Shown: one piece after another, positions 50,398 through 58,161 of the stretch | Layout of the letters: each line of letters opens with the position of its first letter | Numbering within the stretch: the first letter of the stretch is position 1 | DNA from: Luteibacter sp. | Lineage (GTDB): Bacteria > Pseudomonadota > Gammaproteobacteria > Xanthomonadales > Rhodanobacteraceae | Direction of reading: 5' to 3' | DNA: 64,000 nt | Assembly: GCF_009912395.1 (NCBI RefSeq) | Contig: NZ_WNDO01000001.1 | Span: forward strand, 62,001-126,000 | Notes under the pieces: model-generated | Told to the model about the DNA's origin: nothing | The model's database searches: none | What the model saw: only the letters and a program-made list of their open reading frames with translations | Position numbers and translations under genes: made by a program

Positions 50398-50445
50398 GCG
50401 GGGCCGTCCCCGCAGTGAAAGAGCGCCATGGGGTCGTCCCCATGG
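50398..50445 (-). promoter_or_regulatory. Guanidine-II (mini-ykkC) riboswitch
   Basis: On the minus strand, hairpin 1 is CCATGGGG-ACGA-CCCCATGG (50426-50445) and hairpin 2 is GCGGGG-ACGG-CCCCGC (50398-50413), joined by 12 bases. Both loops are ACGR closed by GG/CC, the defining consensus of guanidine-II. Hairpin 2 lies 8 bases before the GGAG of gdx. When guanidine binds, the paired loops would expose the ribosome site and turn on translation (known for the class). Confidence 0.9.
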
Positions 50446-50447
50446 GC

Positions 50448-50468
50448 GGACCGGCATTGCGCCGGTCC
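50448..50468 (-). other. Stem-loop 5' of the riboswitch
   Basis: GGACCGGC pairs with GCCGGTCC around a five-base loop; immediately upstream (5') of the guanidine-II hairpins in the gdx leader. Not part of the class consensus; might insulate the leader or be a promoter-proximal element. Confidence 0.5.
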
Positions 50469-50510
50469 GTTGAGCATTCTAGCGGGTCATCCTGACCGGG
50501 GTGTAACCCT

Positions 50511-50554
50511 GTAGGAGCGCGCTTACGCGCGATCGCGCGCAAGCGCGCTCCTAC
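50511..50554. repeat. REP-like palindrome (copy h)
   Basis: 44-base palindrome nearly identical to copy a, with one change (GCTTACGCGC in place of GCTTGCGCGC). Between the gdx leader and the small membrane protein gene. Confidence 0.9.
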
Positions 50555-50561
50555 AAGGGCA

Positions 50562-50834
50562 TTACGGCACGATGGGGGTAACCCTCCTGGCCCGAACGCC
50601 GCGCACGATGCCGTACACGCTGATCAGGAACCAGGCCAGCTCCTGGAGGAAGGCTGCCAGGTTGAAGGTACCGAACACCAGCGACAACAGAATGCCGAAC
50701 GCGCCCAGCAGGTTCATCACCTGGTACGTGTATCCCTGCCCCGACAGCTTGTGCGCCTGGAGCAGGAAATAGGCGATCAGCACCAGGCCCACGCCGAACA
50801 GGCCGGTCCAGTCGTGCCAAAGCATGTTGCTCAT
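50562..50834 (-). CDS. CBU_0592-type small membrane protein
   Basis: 90 aa with two or three hydrophobic segments: [38 protein letters not shown], and [18 protein letters not shown]. The layout (single-helix start, PQ/half-loop-like, basic C-terminus [10 protein letters not shown]) matches the CBU_0592 family of uncharacterised transporters. Overlaps the rlmB stop by 4 bases, hence last gene of rnr-rlmB. Confidence 0.8.
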   Translation of the reverse strand: MSNMLWHDWTGLFGVGLVLIAYFLLQAHKLSGQGYTYQVMNLLGAFGILLSLVFGTFNLAAFLQELAWFLISVYGIVRGVRARRVTPIVP

Positions 50835-51577
50835 CGTGCGACTCCTCGTTGCCTCAACGCCTCGAACAGCACCACGCCGGTCGCGACGGATACATTCAGG
50901 CTTTCCATGTTACCCGGCATCGGAATACGCGCCACGAAATCGCAGGTTTCACGGGTGAGATGGCGCATGCCGTCGCCCTCGCTGCCCATCACCAGGGCCA
51001 CGGGGCCCTTCATGTCGATGTCGTAGATGGACGTTTCGGTCTCACCCGCCAGGCCCGTGATCCACACACCCGCGTCTTTCAGCGCACGCAAGGCACGCGC
51101 GAGATTGGTCACCGCCAGCACGGGAACAAGATCCGCACCGCCAGCCGACGCACGACGCACCGTCGGCGTGATGCCCACGGCGCGATCCTTGGGTACGATC
51201 ACAGCGGTAACGTTCGCGGCCGCCGCACTGCGCAGGCAGGCGCCGAGGTTGTGCGGATCGGTCACGCCGTCCAGCACTAGCACCAAGGCATCGCGACCGG
51301 CGGCCTCGATCAGCGCCGGCAGGTCGGCATCGCCGCGCAGGGGCGGCGTTTCATATTTGGCGATAACACCCTGGTGACGGGCCTCGCCACCGATACGCTC
51401 AAGCTGATCTTTGCCGACCGACTTCACCTGGATGCCACGCTTGCGCGCAGCCGCCGTGATCTCGTTGATGCGGGCGTTCTTCGAGTTCTGCTCGATCAAT
51501 ACTTCACGGACTCGCTCCGGGTCGTTGGCGAGGGCGCCTTCGACCGGATTGATGCCGACGATCCACGTCTCGCTCAT
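50831..51577 (-). CDS. rlmB: 23S rRNA (guanosine-2'-O-)-methyltransferase RlmB
   Basis: 248 aa SPOUT methyltransferase that modifies G2251 of 23S rRNA. N-terminal L30e-like domain (IVGINPVEGALANDPERV, ARKRGIQVKSV), C-terminal trefoil knot: LVLDGVTDPHNLGACLRSA, VALVMGSEGDGMRHL and MESLNVSVATGVVLFEAL. Starts 3 bases after the rnr stop, the usual rnr-rlmB pair. Confidence 0.96.
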   Translation of the reverse strand: MSETWIVGINPVEGALANDPERVREVLIEQNSKNARINEITAAARKRGIQVKSVGKDQLERIGGEARHQGVIAKYETPPLRGDADLPALIEAAGRDALVLVLDGVTDPHNLGACLRSAAAANVTAVIVPKDRAVGITPTVRRASAGGADLVPVLAVTNLARALRALKDAGVWITGLAGETETSIYDIDMKGPVALVMGSEGDGMRHLTRETCDFVARIPMPGNMESLNVSVATGVVLFEALRQRGVAR

Positions 51578-51580
51578 GAC

Positions 51581-54352
51581 TTACGACTTGCTCCTGGGTT
51601 TGCGCGGCGCGGTCTTGGTCACCGCGGCCTTCTTGGTGGCAGCCTTCTTCGCGGCCGCCTTTTTAACTGCCAGCTTCGGCGTCGAGGGCTTCGCTACCGG
51701 CGCCTTCGTCACCGCGACCTTCTTCGCCACGGCTTTCTTCACCGCGACCTTCTTGACCGCCGCCTTCTTTACAGGCGCGCTCTTGGCCACGGCTTTCTTC
51801 GCCACGGGCATCTTCACGACCGGCCCGGCAACGGGCTTGGCACGCGTCGCGCGTACCGGCGCTGCCGGCGTCGGTGCGACCACGGGGCGCGCATCATCGC
51901 GAACCGTCGGCGTGGCGACAACCCCAGTCTTCGGCTTTCGCTTCGCGCCGAGCTTCTCGGCGACCTTCTTCACGACGCGCCCCAGAGCCTTGCCAGCCTC
52001 GGCGACGGCGCTGGTGGGCTTGGGCTTGGGCGCGACGACCGGCGCCGGTGCGGGTGCGGGTGCGGCCGGCTTCGGCAGCGACTGGAGACGGGCGACGAGG
52101 CGGAAATCGATCTTGCGATCTTCCAGGCTCGCGCGCATCACCTGCACGCTCACGTAGTCGCCCAGGCGATAACTCGCACCCGTTCGTTCGCCAGCAAGCA
52201 GATGTCGGACCGGATCGAACTTGTAGTAATCGTTCGGCAGCTGCGACACATGGATGAGGCCCGACACGCGCGACGCTGCCAGTTCGACGAACAAACCGAA
52301 GGAAGTGACGCCCGTGATGGTGCCGGCGAACTCCTCGCCCACGTGCTTTTCCATCCAGGCACACTTGAAGCGCTCGTCCACATCGCGCTCGGCCTCTTCC
52401 GCACGACGCTCGCGCTGCGAGCAATGCACGGCCATCGCGGCCATCTGCGCTTCGCTATAGGTGTAGTCCGCCGGCTTGCCACGGGTCACCGCATAACGGA
52501 TCGCACGATGGACCAGCAGGTCGGGATAGCGACGGATCGGCGAGGTGAAGTGGGCGTACGCGTCCAGCGCCAAGCCGAAGTGGCCCTGGTTTTCCGGGTG
52601 GTACACCGCCATGCTCTGCGCGCGCAACAACACGGACTGGATCAGCTCGGCCTCCGGACGATCCTGCACCTTCTTCAGCAAGGCGGAGAAGTCGGCCGGC
52701 GTCACCTCGTCGGCGGGCGGCAGCTTCAGCTTGAACTCGCGCAGGAAGCGCAGCAGGTCGTCGTACTTTTCGGCCAGCGGCGGCGCGTGCACGCGATACA
52801 GGGCCGGAATCTTGCGCTTCGAAAGGAATTTCGCCGCCTGCACGTTCGCGGCGATCATGCATTCCTCAATGAGCTTGTGCGCATCGTTGCGGTCGGTGGT
52901 GCCCATGGACACCACGTCGCCCGACGGCGCGAGGCGGAACTTCACTTCCGGCGTCTCGAAATCGATCGCGCCGCGACGCTTGCGCGCCTTCGACATGGCC
53001 TTGTACAGGCGATGCAGGTTTTCCACCTGCGGCAGCACGTCGGCGATCTCCTGGCGGACATCCTCGTTGCGCTCACCCACGGCCTGCCAGACCTTGGTAT
53101 AGGTCAGGCGCGCATGCGAGAACATCACCGCCTCGTAGAACTTCGATTGCTGTACTTCGCCCTGCTCGTCCACTTCCATGTCGCAGACCATGCACAGGCG
53201 GTCGACGCGGGGATTCAACGAACAGATACCGTTGGACAGCGTCTCCGGCAGCATCGGCACGACGAAGCCGGGGAAGTACGTGGACGTGCTGCGCTCGTAG
53301 GCCTCGGTGTCCAGCGGCGTGCCCACGGGCACATAGTGCGAGACATCGGCGATGGCGACGATAAGACGGAAGCCACCGCCCTTCAGCGGCTCGGCATACA
53401 CGGCATCGTCGAAGTCGCGAGCGTCCTCGCCGTCGATGGTGACCAACGGCAGGTCGCGCAGGTCGATGCGACCCTTGCGCTCGGCGGCGGACACCTTCGG
53501 CTCGACCTCTTCCGCCTGGCGGACCACCTGCGGCGGCCATTCGTGCGGCAGGTCGTGGCTGGCGATCGCCATCTCCACCACCAGCGACGGTTGCAGGCGC
53601 TGGCCCAGGACGGCGCGGACGGTGCCGAGCGGCCCGCGGTGCGGAGTCGGCGGATCGGTGATCTCGGCGACCACGATCTCGCCCGAGCGGGCACCGGCAT
53701 CGCGGCCGGCGGGAATCATGATGTTCTGGTGCAGGCGACGGTCGTCCGGCTCGACCAGGGTCACGCCGTTCTCGATGACAATGCGGCCGACCAGTCGGGG
53801 CGAGCGACGCTCAAGCACCTCGACGATGGCGCCCTGGCGGCGTCCACGGCGGTCGATGCCGACCACGCTAGCGAGCACCCGGTCGCCGTGCAGCACGCTG
53901 CGCATCTGCGAGGGCGAGAGGTAGAGGTCTTCCCCGCCCTCGTCCGGACGCAGGAAGCCGTAGCCTTCGGCGTTGGCGATAACGCGGCCCGGGATCAGGC
54001 TGAGCTTCTGCGCCGGGGCGTACCCGCCACGACGGTTACGCAGGAGCTGGCCGTCGCGGATCATCGCGCCCAGGCGCTTGCCCAGGGCGTTGATCTCGTA
54101 ATCGGTGAACAGGCGAAGGGCGCGGGCGATGTCCTCGGCGGACACCAGCTCACCACGCTCCTCGAGCAACGCGAGGATCGCCTCGCGGCTGGGAATGGGC
54201 TGCTCATAGCGCTGGGCTTCGCGCTCGGCATGGGGATCCTTGACCGCCACCGGCAGCTGGTCACGGAACTTCGCCAGCGCCTTGCCCGGGCGCGTGGCTT
54301 TGGCTTTACGGGGGCCCTTGTGGCCTCCGGAACCTTTCTTTTTCTTCGTCAC
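51581..54352 (-). CDS. rnr: Ribonuclease R with Lys/Ala-rich C-terminal tail
   Basis: 923 aa 3'-5' exoribonuclease. Order: N-terminal helix-turn-helix (~45-125), two cold-shock domains, RNB catalytic domain with ITIDGEDARDFDDAVYAE-type motif (seen as VTIDGEDARDFDDAVYAEP), and S1 domain (FAGTITGVTSFGLFVELAAS). Residues ~775-923 are low complexity Lys/Ala/Val/Pro, longer than the E. coli tail, ending APRKPRSKS. GTG 54352 is chosen (AAGG upstream; MTKKKKGSGG); ATG 54388 is the alternative. The open frame further upstream runs through the tRNA and is not coding. Confidence 0.93.
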   Translation of the reverse strand: MTKKKKGSGGHKGPRKAKATRPGKALAKFRDQLPVAVKDPHAEREAQRYEQPIPSREAILALLEERGELVSAEDIARALRLFTDYEINALGKRLGAMIRDGQLLRNRRGGYAPAQKLSLIPGRVIANAEGYGFLRPDEGGEDLYLSPSQMRSVLHGDRVLASVVGIDRRGRRQGAIVEVLERRSPRLVGRIVIENGVTLVEPDDRRLHQNIMIPAGRDAGARSGEIVVAEITDPPTPHRGPLGTVRAVLGQRLQPSLVVEMAIASHDLPHEWPPQVVRQAEEVEPKVSAAERKGRIDLRDLPLVTIDGEDARDFDDAVYAEPLKGGGFRLIVAIADVSHYVPVGTPLDTEAYERSTSTYFPGFVVPMLPETLSNGICSLNPRVDRLCMVCDMEVDEQGEVQQSKFYEAVMFSHARLTYTKVWQAVGERNEDVRQEIADVLPQVENLHRLYKAMSKARKRRGAIDFETPEVKFRLAPSGDVVSMGTTDRNDAHKLIEECMIAANVQAAKFLSKRKIPALYRVHAPPLAEKYDDLLRFLREFKLKLPPADEVTPADFSALLKKVQDRPEAELIQSVLLRAQSMAVYHPENQGHFGLALDAYAHFTSPIRRYPDLLVHRAIRYAVTRGKPADYTYSEAQMAAMAVHCSQRERRAEEAERDVDERFKCAWMEKHVGEEFAGTITGVTSFGLFVELAASRVSGLIHVSQLPNDYYKFDPVRHLLAGERTGASYRLGDYVSVQVMRASLEDRKIDFRLVARLQSLPKPAAPAPAPAPVVAPKPKPTSAVAEAGKALGRVVKKVAEKLGAKRKPKTGVVATPTVRDDARPVVAPTPAAPVRATRAKPVAGPVVKMPVAKKAVAKSAPVKKAAVKKVAVKKAVAKKVAVTKAPVAKPSTPKLAVKKAAAKKAATKKAAVTKTAPRKPRSKS

Positions 54353-54407
54353 TGAGGGACCTTGGAAAGTGGATGCGAAATTTTTTTGCATCCGTTGTGA
54401 AAAATCG

Positions 54408-54436
54408 TTGACAAGTTTACCCGACCTGCCTAATCT
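54408..54436 (+). promoter_or_regulatory. Strong sigma-70 promoter of tRNA-Leu
   Basis: Perfect -35 TTGACA (54408-54413), 17-base spacer, -10 TAATCT (54431-54436). A T-run and A-run lie just upstream (UP-like). Divergent from rnr. Confidence 0.88.
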
Positions 54437-54482
54437 ACGTGGCTCACGGCGCAGCAATGCAACACACTGCACCGAGTCACCT

Positions 54483-54567
<85 letters not shown>

Positions 54568-54619
54568 ATATGGATTGCGGCACAACGCTTACAGAGGTTC
54601 TGACGTAATTCTACCGGAG

Positions 54620-54643
54620 AAGCCACCCATCGGGTGGCTTTTT
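54620..54643 (+). terminator. Terminator after tRNA-Leu
   Basis: AAGCCACCC pairs with GGGTGGCTT around ATC, followed by T5. About 50 bases after the tRNA, in the right orientation to end its transcript. Confidence 0.88.
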
Positions 54644-54674
54644 CGTTTGCGCGATCCGCATGTGAGAATCACGC

Positions 54675-55022
54675 TCACCACTTGCTACGGCGCTGCCTGC
54701 GCTTGTCGACCACTATCTCAGGGTACGGCCGCCCCATGGCATCCCCCGTCGGCGGCGGCAAAGCGTTGCAGCAGGTAGGGAGGATCTTAGCCCGATCGCT
54801 CAGCGGCCCAACCAGACGGTCGGCGTGGATGGACAAGTAGCGCCGTAGATGCTTGTGGGCCGTCTCAAAGCGCGCGTAGTGGTACGGGCCACGGTGGCGC
54901 GGGCCTCGCTCAAACATAAGGTCCCAGCCGTCTCCGACCCTGCGCACGACGCAGATCGGCATCGACCCGCTTGTGTGCAGGTACTTGTATAGGTCGGGGC
55001 CATGGCGCTCGTAGATCCACAT
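54675..55022 (-). CDS. Small basic protein of unknown function
   Basis: 115 aa (ATG 55022; an in-frame GTG ten codons earlier is possible). Rich in His, Arg and Tyr: MWIYERHGPDLYKYL, GDGWDLMFERGPRHRGP, ETAHKHLRRYL. No family recognised and no good ribosome site. Codon use looks plausible and the region has no competing frame. Sits in the prophage cargo zone, pointing toward the tRNA. Confidence 0.5.
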   Translation of the reverse strand: MWIYERHGPDLYKYLHTSGSMPICVVRRVGDGWDLMFERGPRHRGPYHYARFETAHKHLRRYLSIHADRLVGPLSDRAKILPTCCNALPPPTGDAMGRPYPEIVVDKRRQRRSKW

Positions 55023-55102
55023 GCCGGCGAGCCTACGCCGAGCCTGTCTCACCCGTGGAGATGGGTATCGTAGAATTAGCTAAACCACTCAGGCGGATGG
55101 AA

Positions 55103-55468
55103 ATGCTTAGAGCCACGCTAATTTGTATGATGTCCGGCCTTGTCGCTTGCACTGCGCCGCCGAACGCCTCGATTACTACAAGCGCGGACCTCAAGATGGC
55201 GATGGAAGCCCGTTGGCGCGTTAAAGTAGGCGGCTGGTATCAGCCTGGGGACGAGGAAATAGCCGCGGCTGTAGGACCCTACGTCGATGGGGTTGTTGCG
55301 TCGAATGACGGACATGCCTTTTGTGTCCCCAAAGGTTCGTCGCAGGACTCCATACTTGAGGAACTGAGCGTGCAGGCAAGAGATCCCGCACCGGTTCCAG
55401 TGCAGGGCGCCGCAAGCTACATCGTTAGGGTCTTATCAAAGAGCCACCCGTGCCAACCGCATCAATAG
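55103..55468 (+). CDS. Rap1a/Tai-like immunity lipoprotein (prophage cargo)
   Basis: 121 aa from ATG 55103 (AGGCGG six bases upstream). Signal with lipobox LVAC (Cys ~15). The C-terminal half follows the Rap1a/Tai pattern: YVDGVVASNDGHAFCVPKGS, ILEELSVQARDPA, then AASYIVRVLSKSHPCQ with the closing Cys. Rap1a proteins neutralise T6SS amidase effectors (Tae4) in the periplasm. No amidase effector is seen next to it, so it may be an orphan immunity gene carried by the phage. Family call is by pattern only. Confidence 0.65.
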   Translation: MLRATLICMMSGLVACTAPPNASITTSADLKMAMEARWRVKVGGWYQPGDEEIAAAVGPYVDGVVASNDGHAFCVPKGSSQDSILEELSVQARDPAPVPVQGAASYIVRVLSKSHPCQPHQ

Positions 55469-55496
55469 TATTGAAACTGACAAACTGGACTTGGTC

Positions 55497-56381
55497 ATGC
55501 ACGACTTACTGATTTCTGCCTGGACAGGCATGCGAAACTATGCCTGGAGCGTACTTCTGGCGTCGACAATTTGCCTCGCGCTGGAGATGCTTTGGCCCAA
55601 GAGCAAGTACTCCGTCAAGTCCCGCCTGCGGGGAGGACTGCACTGGGCGGTGTACATCGCTATCACCGCGACTTCTCTGGCGTTCTTCAACGCGCTATGG
55701 GCTCAGCTGCATATCACGCCACTCTTCACCCTCCGCCTTGGCGTGCTGTCGTATTCCGAACACAAGTGGCTGCACCCTATTAGCTGGTTTGGCGCGCCAT
55801 TGCTCGCGGGCATCATTGGTGAGTTCTTTTACTATTGGTTCCATCGGGCACAGCACACCTTCAAGTTCATGTGGCGCTTCCATGAGGTGCATCACTCTCT
55901 TGAAGAGATGAGCGCATGGAATAGCAATCATCACTTCAGCGAGGAAATTTTTCGAATTCCATTCATTACGATACCGATGTCCCTGCTATTTGCGCTGGAC
56001 ACCGGACTCGTGCCCGCCTTGATTTTCACCATCATCGGCATGCAGGGACAGTATGAGCACTCCTGCACGCGTTGGAACCTTGGCCCACTGAGGTACATCG
56101 TGGCGGACAACCGATACCATCGAATTCACCATTCGGTGCATCGAGAACAGTGGGGCCACAACTTCGGCTCCTTCGTGCCCTTCTGGGACATCGTGTTCCG
56201 CACTGCGATCTTCCCAAAGAAGGGAGAGTGGCCGGATGTGGGCGTGCCTGGCACGCCCGAACCCAAGACAGTCCGCGACTTCTTGTTCATGCCATTCCGT
56301 CGCCGAACCGGTGCAGAAAACGCACTCACACAGCAGACATTACAGCCTGTATCGCAAGCTGCTGACTCTCCGGCAGTGTAA
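55497..56381 (+). CDS. Sterol desaturase / fatty acid hydroxylase-family membrane protein
   Basis: 294 aa from ATG 55497 (TTG 55491 possible). Four or so membrane segments and the three histidine boxes of the diiron FA-hydroxylase superfamily: HRAQH (~122), HEVHHS (~133) and HRIHHS (~209), plus NSNHHFSEE between. Would hydroxylate or desaturate a lipid in the inner membrane. Lower GC than flanking chromosome. Its 3' end overlaps the convergent fiber assembly gene by 56 bases. A lysogenic-conversion role in modifying envelope lipids is an inference. Confidence 0.88.
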   Translation: MHDLLISAWTGMRNYAWSVLLASTICLALEMLWPKSKYSVKSRLRGGLHWAVYIAITATSLAFFNALWAQLHITPLFTLRLGVLSYSEHKWLHPISWFGAPLLAGIIGEFFYYWFHRAQHTFKFMWRFHEVHHSLEEMSAWNSNHHFSEEIFRIPFITIPMSLLFALDTGLVPALIFTIIGMQGQYEHSCTRWNLGPLRYIVADNRYHRIHHSVHREQWGHNFGSFVPFWDIVFRTAIFPKKGEWPDVGVPGTPEPKTVRDFLFMPFRRRTGAENALTQQTLQPVSQAADSPAV

Positions 56382-56784
56382 TCCCTGCCGGAACGGCCGG
56401 GAAATGATAGCTCGCCGGGAAACCTGACTGCTGAGGGACATCCCTCAGCTGCTGACGCCAAGTCCTGAGCGATGCCACGTCTTGCGACGCATCTGCAACC
56501 GTGTTGATCGCAAAATCCGCAAGGTTGAGCAAGGAATTCCGCGCCGAACGCAGTTGATCGGCGGTTGGCGGCGGCGGGGGCGGCGGAATATAGGGACCAA
56601 ATGCCCACGTCCCGTCGACCTGCGCTGCCGCCCATCCGACGATGGGCCTTGGGTCAACATCCGTCACGTCGATCCATACGAAGCTCGCGGGGAATTGTGC
56701 TGACCAGTCCTCTACCGTCATGTCGTTCGGATCGTCTGCCACTTGCGTCACGTATCCGCTATCGATCAGTGCATACGTCTTCAT
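56326..56784 (-). CDS. Tail fiber assembly-type protein
   Basis: 152 aa. MKTYALIDSGYVTQVAD-like start, a central proline run (YIPPPPPPPTADQLRS), then a helical ending with WRQQLRDVPQQSGFPASY, a pattern seen at the end of many phage Tfa/DUF4376-type chaperones that help fiber folding. Good ribosome site GAGGA. ATG overlaps the fiber gene stop by 4 bases. Confidence 0.75.
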   Translation of the reverse strand: MKTYALIDSGYVTQVADDPNDMTVEDWSAQFPASFVWIDVTDVDPRPIVGWAAAQVDGTWAFGPYIPPPPPPPTADQLRSARNSLLNLADFAINTVADASQDVASLRTWRQQLRDVPQQSGFPASYHFPAVPAGITLPESQQLAIQAVMSAV

Positions 56785-58094
56785 GCGTATTCCTCGATGA
56801 TCACGATGCCAGGTGCACCGTTTCCGCCAATCTGAGCAGCGCCATTCGGCATGGTGAGGCTGCCGCCACCACCACTACCAGGGAATGTTCCCGCGAATCC
56901 AGGGCCAGTTGAACTATTGATGCGTCCATCACCTCCGGGTCCAAACGCCGAGGCACCGCCGCTCCCGGAAACTGCAACACCGCCATTAGAAATGACCAAA
57001 GTCACGATGCCGGTATTGCCTTGCCCTCCGCGGCCATTTATCACCGTGCCACCGGTTGCAATCGCTGGCCCGAATACGCCGCCAGCCATTGCGATGCCAG
57101 TAAACGGAGTTCCGGTGGCGGTAGACCCAATCCCCCCGGGAGCCAACATAAGTCCGCCGAAACTCGAAGAGCCACCATTTCCACCAGAGCTACCGAGCAC
57201 AGCCACGCCCGGCGCACCAACAACAACCGAAAGGCCAGAAAAGCCAGAGGTAATCCAGCTCTCACAATAGGACCCGGCGCTCCCACCGCCGCCCAAAGCC
57301 ACTTGAGATGCGCCGCACGCAACCGTACCCGAGCCCGCTGCACCCGAGCCTTGAACCTTTGCACGAACTAGCCTGGTTCCCGGCGAAGGGTTGTAAGTAA
57401 AAGTTCCTGGGGTGCTGAAAACACGAGTCGTAATAAGCCTACCGATGGAAATCGGCGAACTCGTGATCTGGTTGGTGTTGGCCCCGACGATATTTGCGGA
57501 GGTAATTGTCGTCTGACCGTTAGCAACCGTCACAACAGCGAGTGCAATAAATCCGTTGTCGACCGCCGGCGTCGTCTGTGTGCCCGTCGCCGCAGCGACA
57601 CCCGACTTAACCTGCAACTGCACAATCCCGGCACGCGTCGTTGCCTGCTGCGCACCGCTGTTGTTCGGTCCGCTGTATGCCTGAGACGGATTACTCGCGT
57701 TGTAATACGGAAGCGTCGTATTGTTCGTATCGCTGTCCGAATACGTCGCTTCGATCAGATAATTGACCGAGAAGCCAGCCGTCGGAGGCGCCGCACATGC
57801 CAGCGTTACGGGGTCCAGCAAGATCCCTTGCTTCACCAGCGTGTGCGCGTTGTCCGCCGGCAACGAGCTGTACGCGGTAGCCTCAAGGTTCATCAGCTGA
57901 TATATCTCGCCTGGGGCGACGACGACGTTCAGCGCAGCCGGGGTATTCGGACCCACGGTGAGGCCGTTTACGGCTCCCCCTGTTCCGAAGATCGCGCCCA
58001 TCAGCTTACCGAGGGCCACCATCACCGACTGGTTCGTGCCGAGCAGGTCTGTTTCGAGCGGGATCTGACCCGGGTAGACGATTTTTCGATCCAA
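56781..58094 (-). CDS. Phage tail fiber with glycine-rich C-terminal domain
   Basis: 437 aa, TTG start (GGAG spaced 7). N-terminal ~200 residues hold a baseplate-attachment region (MDRKIVYPGQIPLETDLLG; VVAPGEIYQLMNLEATAYSS). From ~235 on there are Gly-rich strands (GSSGGNGGSSSFGGL, GGGGSLTMPNG, ending NGAPGIVIIEEYA), as in receptor-binding tips built from polyglycine-II sheets (S16/Salmonella adhesin-like). Such tips fix host range. Preceded by its own terminator, so expressed from a separate start or by readthrough. Confidence 0.85.
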   Translation of the reverse strand: MDRKIVYPGQIPLETDLLGTNQSVMVALGKLMGAIFGTGGAVNGLTVGPNTPAALNVVVAPGEIYQLMNLEATAYSSLPADNAHTLVKQGILLDPVTLACAAPPTAGFSVNYLIEATYSDSDTNNTTLPYYNASNPSQAYSGPNNSGAQQATTRAGIVQLQVKSGVAAATGTQTTPAVDNGFIALAVVTVANGQTTITSANIVGANTNQITSSPISIGRLITTRVFSTPGTFTYNPSPGTRLVRAKVQGSGAAGSGTVACGASQVALGGGGSAGSYCESWITSGFSGLSVVVGAPGVAVLGSSGGNGGSSSFGGLMLAPGGIGSTATGTPFTGIAMAGGVFGPAIATGGTVINGRGGQGNTGIVTLVISNGGVAVSGSGGASAFGPGGDGRINSSTGPGFAGTFPGSGGGGSLTMPNGAAQIGGNGAPGIVIIEEYA

Positions 58095-58110
58095 GAGATT
58101 TCTCCAGGCA

Positions 58111-58138
58111 TAAAAAAACCCGCCTCAAGGGCGGGTTC
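58111..58138 (-). terminator. Terminator inside the tail operon
   Basis: AACCCGCC pairs with GGCGGGTT around TCAAG, with a run of seven T on the minus strand. Lies between the tail protein gene and the fiber gene, so fiber transcription may be reduced or separately controlled. Confidence 0.85.
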
Positions 58139-58161
58139 GGGGATGGACTTAGTTGGATTGG

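Noticed and set aside
51374-54355. Long open frame on the plus strand opposite rnr (993 codons)
   Set aside because: Shadow of a high-GC coding strand; no family resemblance, while the minus strand encodes a complete RNase R.
54568-55100. Duplicate of the tRNA 3' end (second attachment site) just inside the prophage
   Set aside because: I compared the region by eye with the tRNA 3' end and saw no copy; the other att site must be beyond the window.
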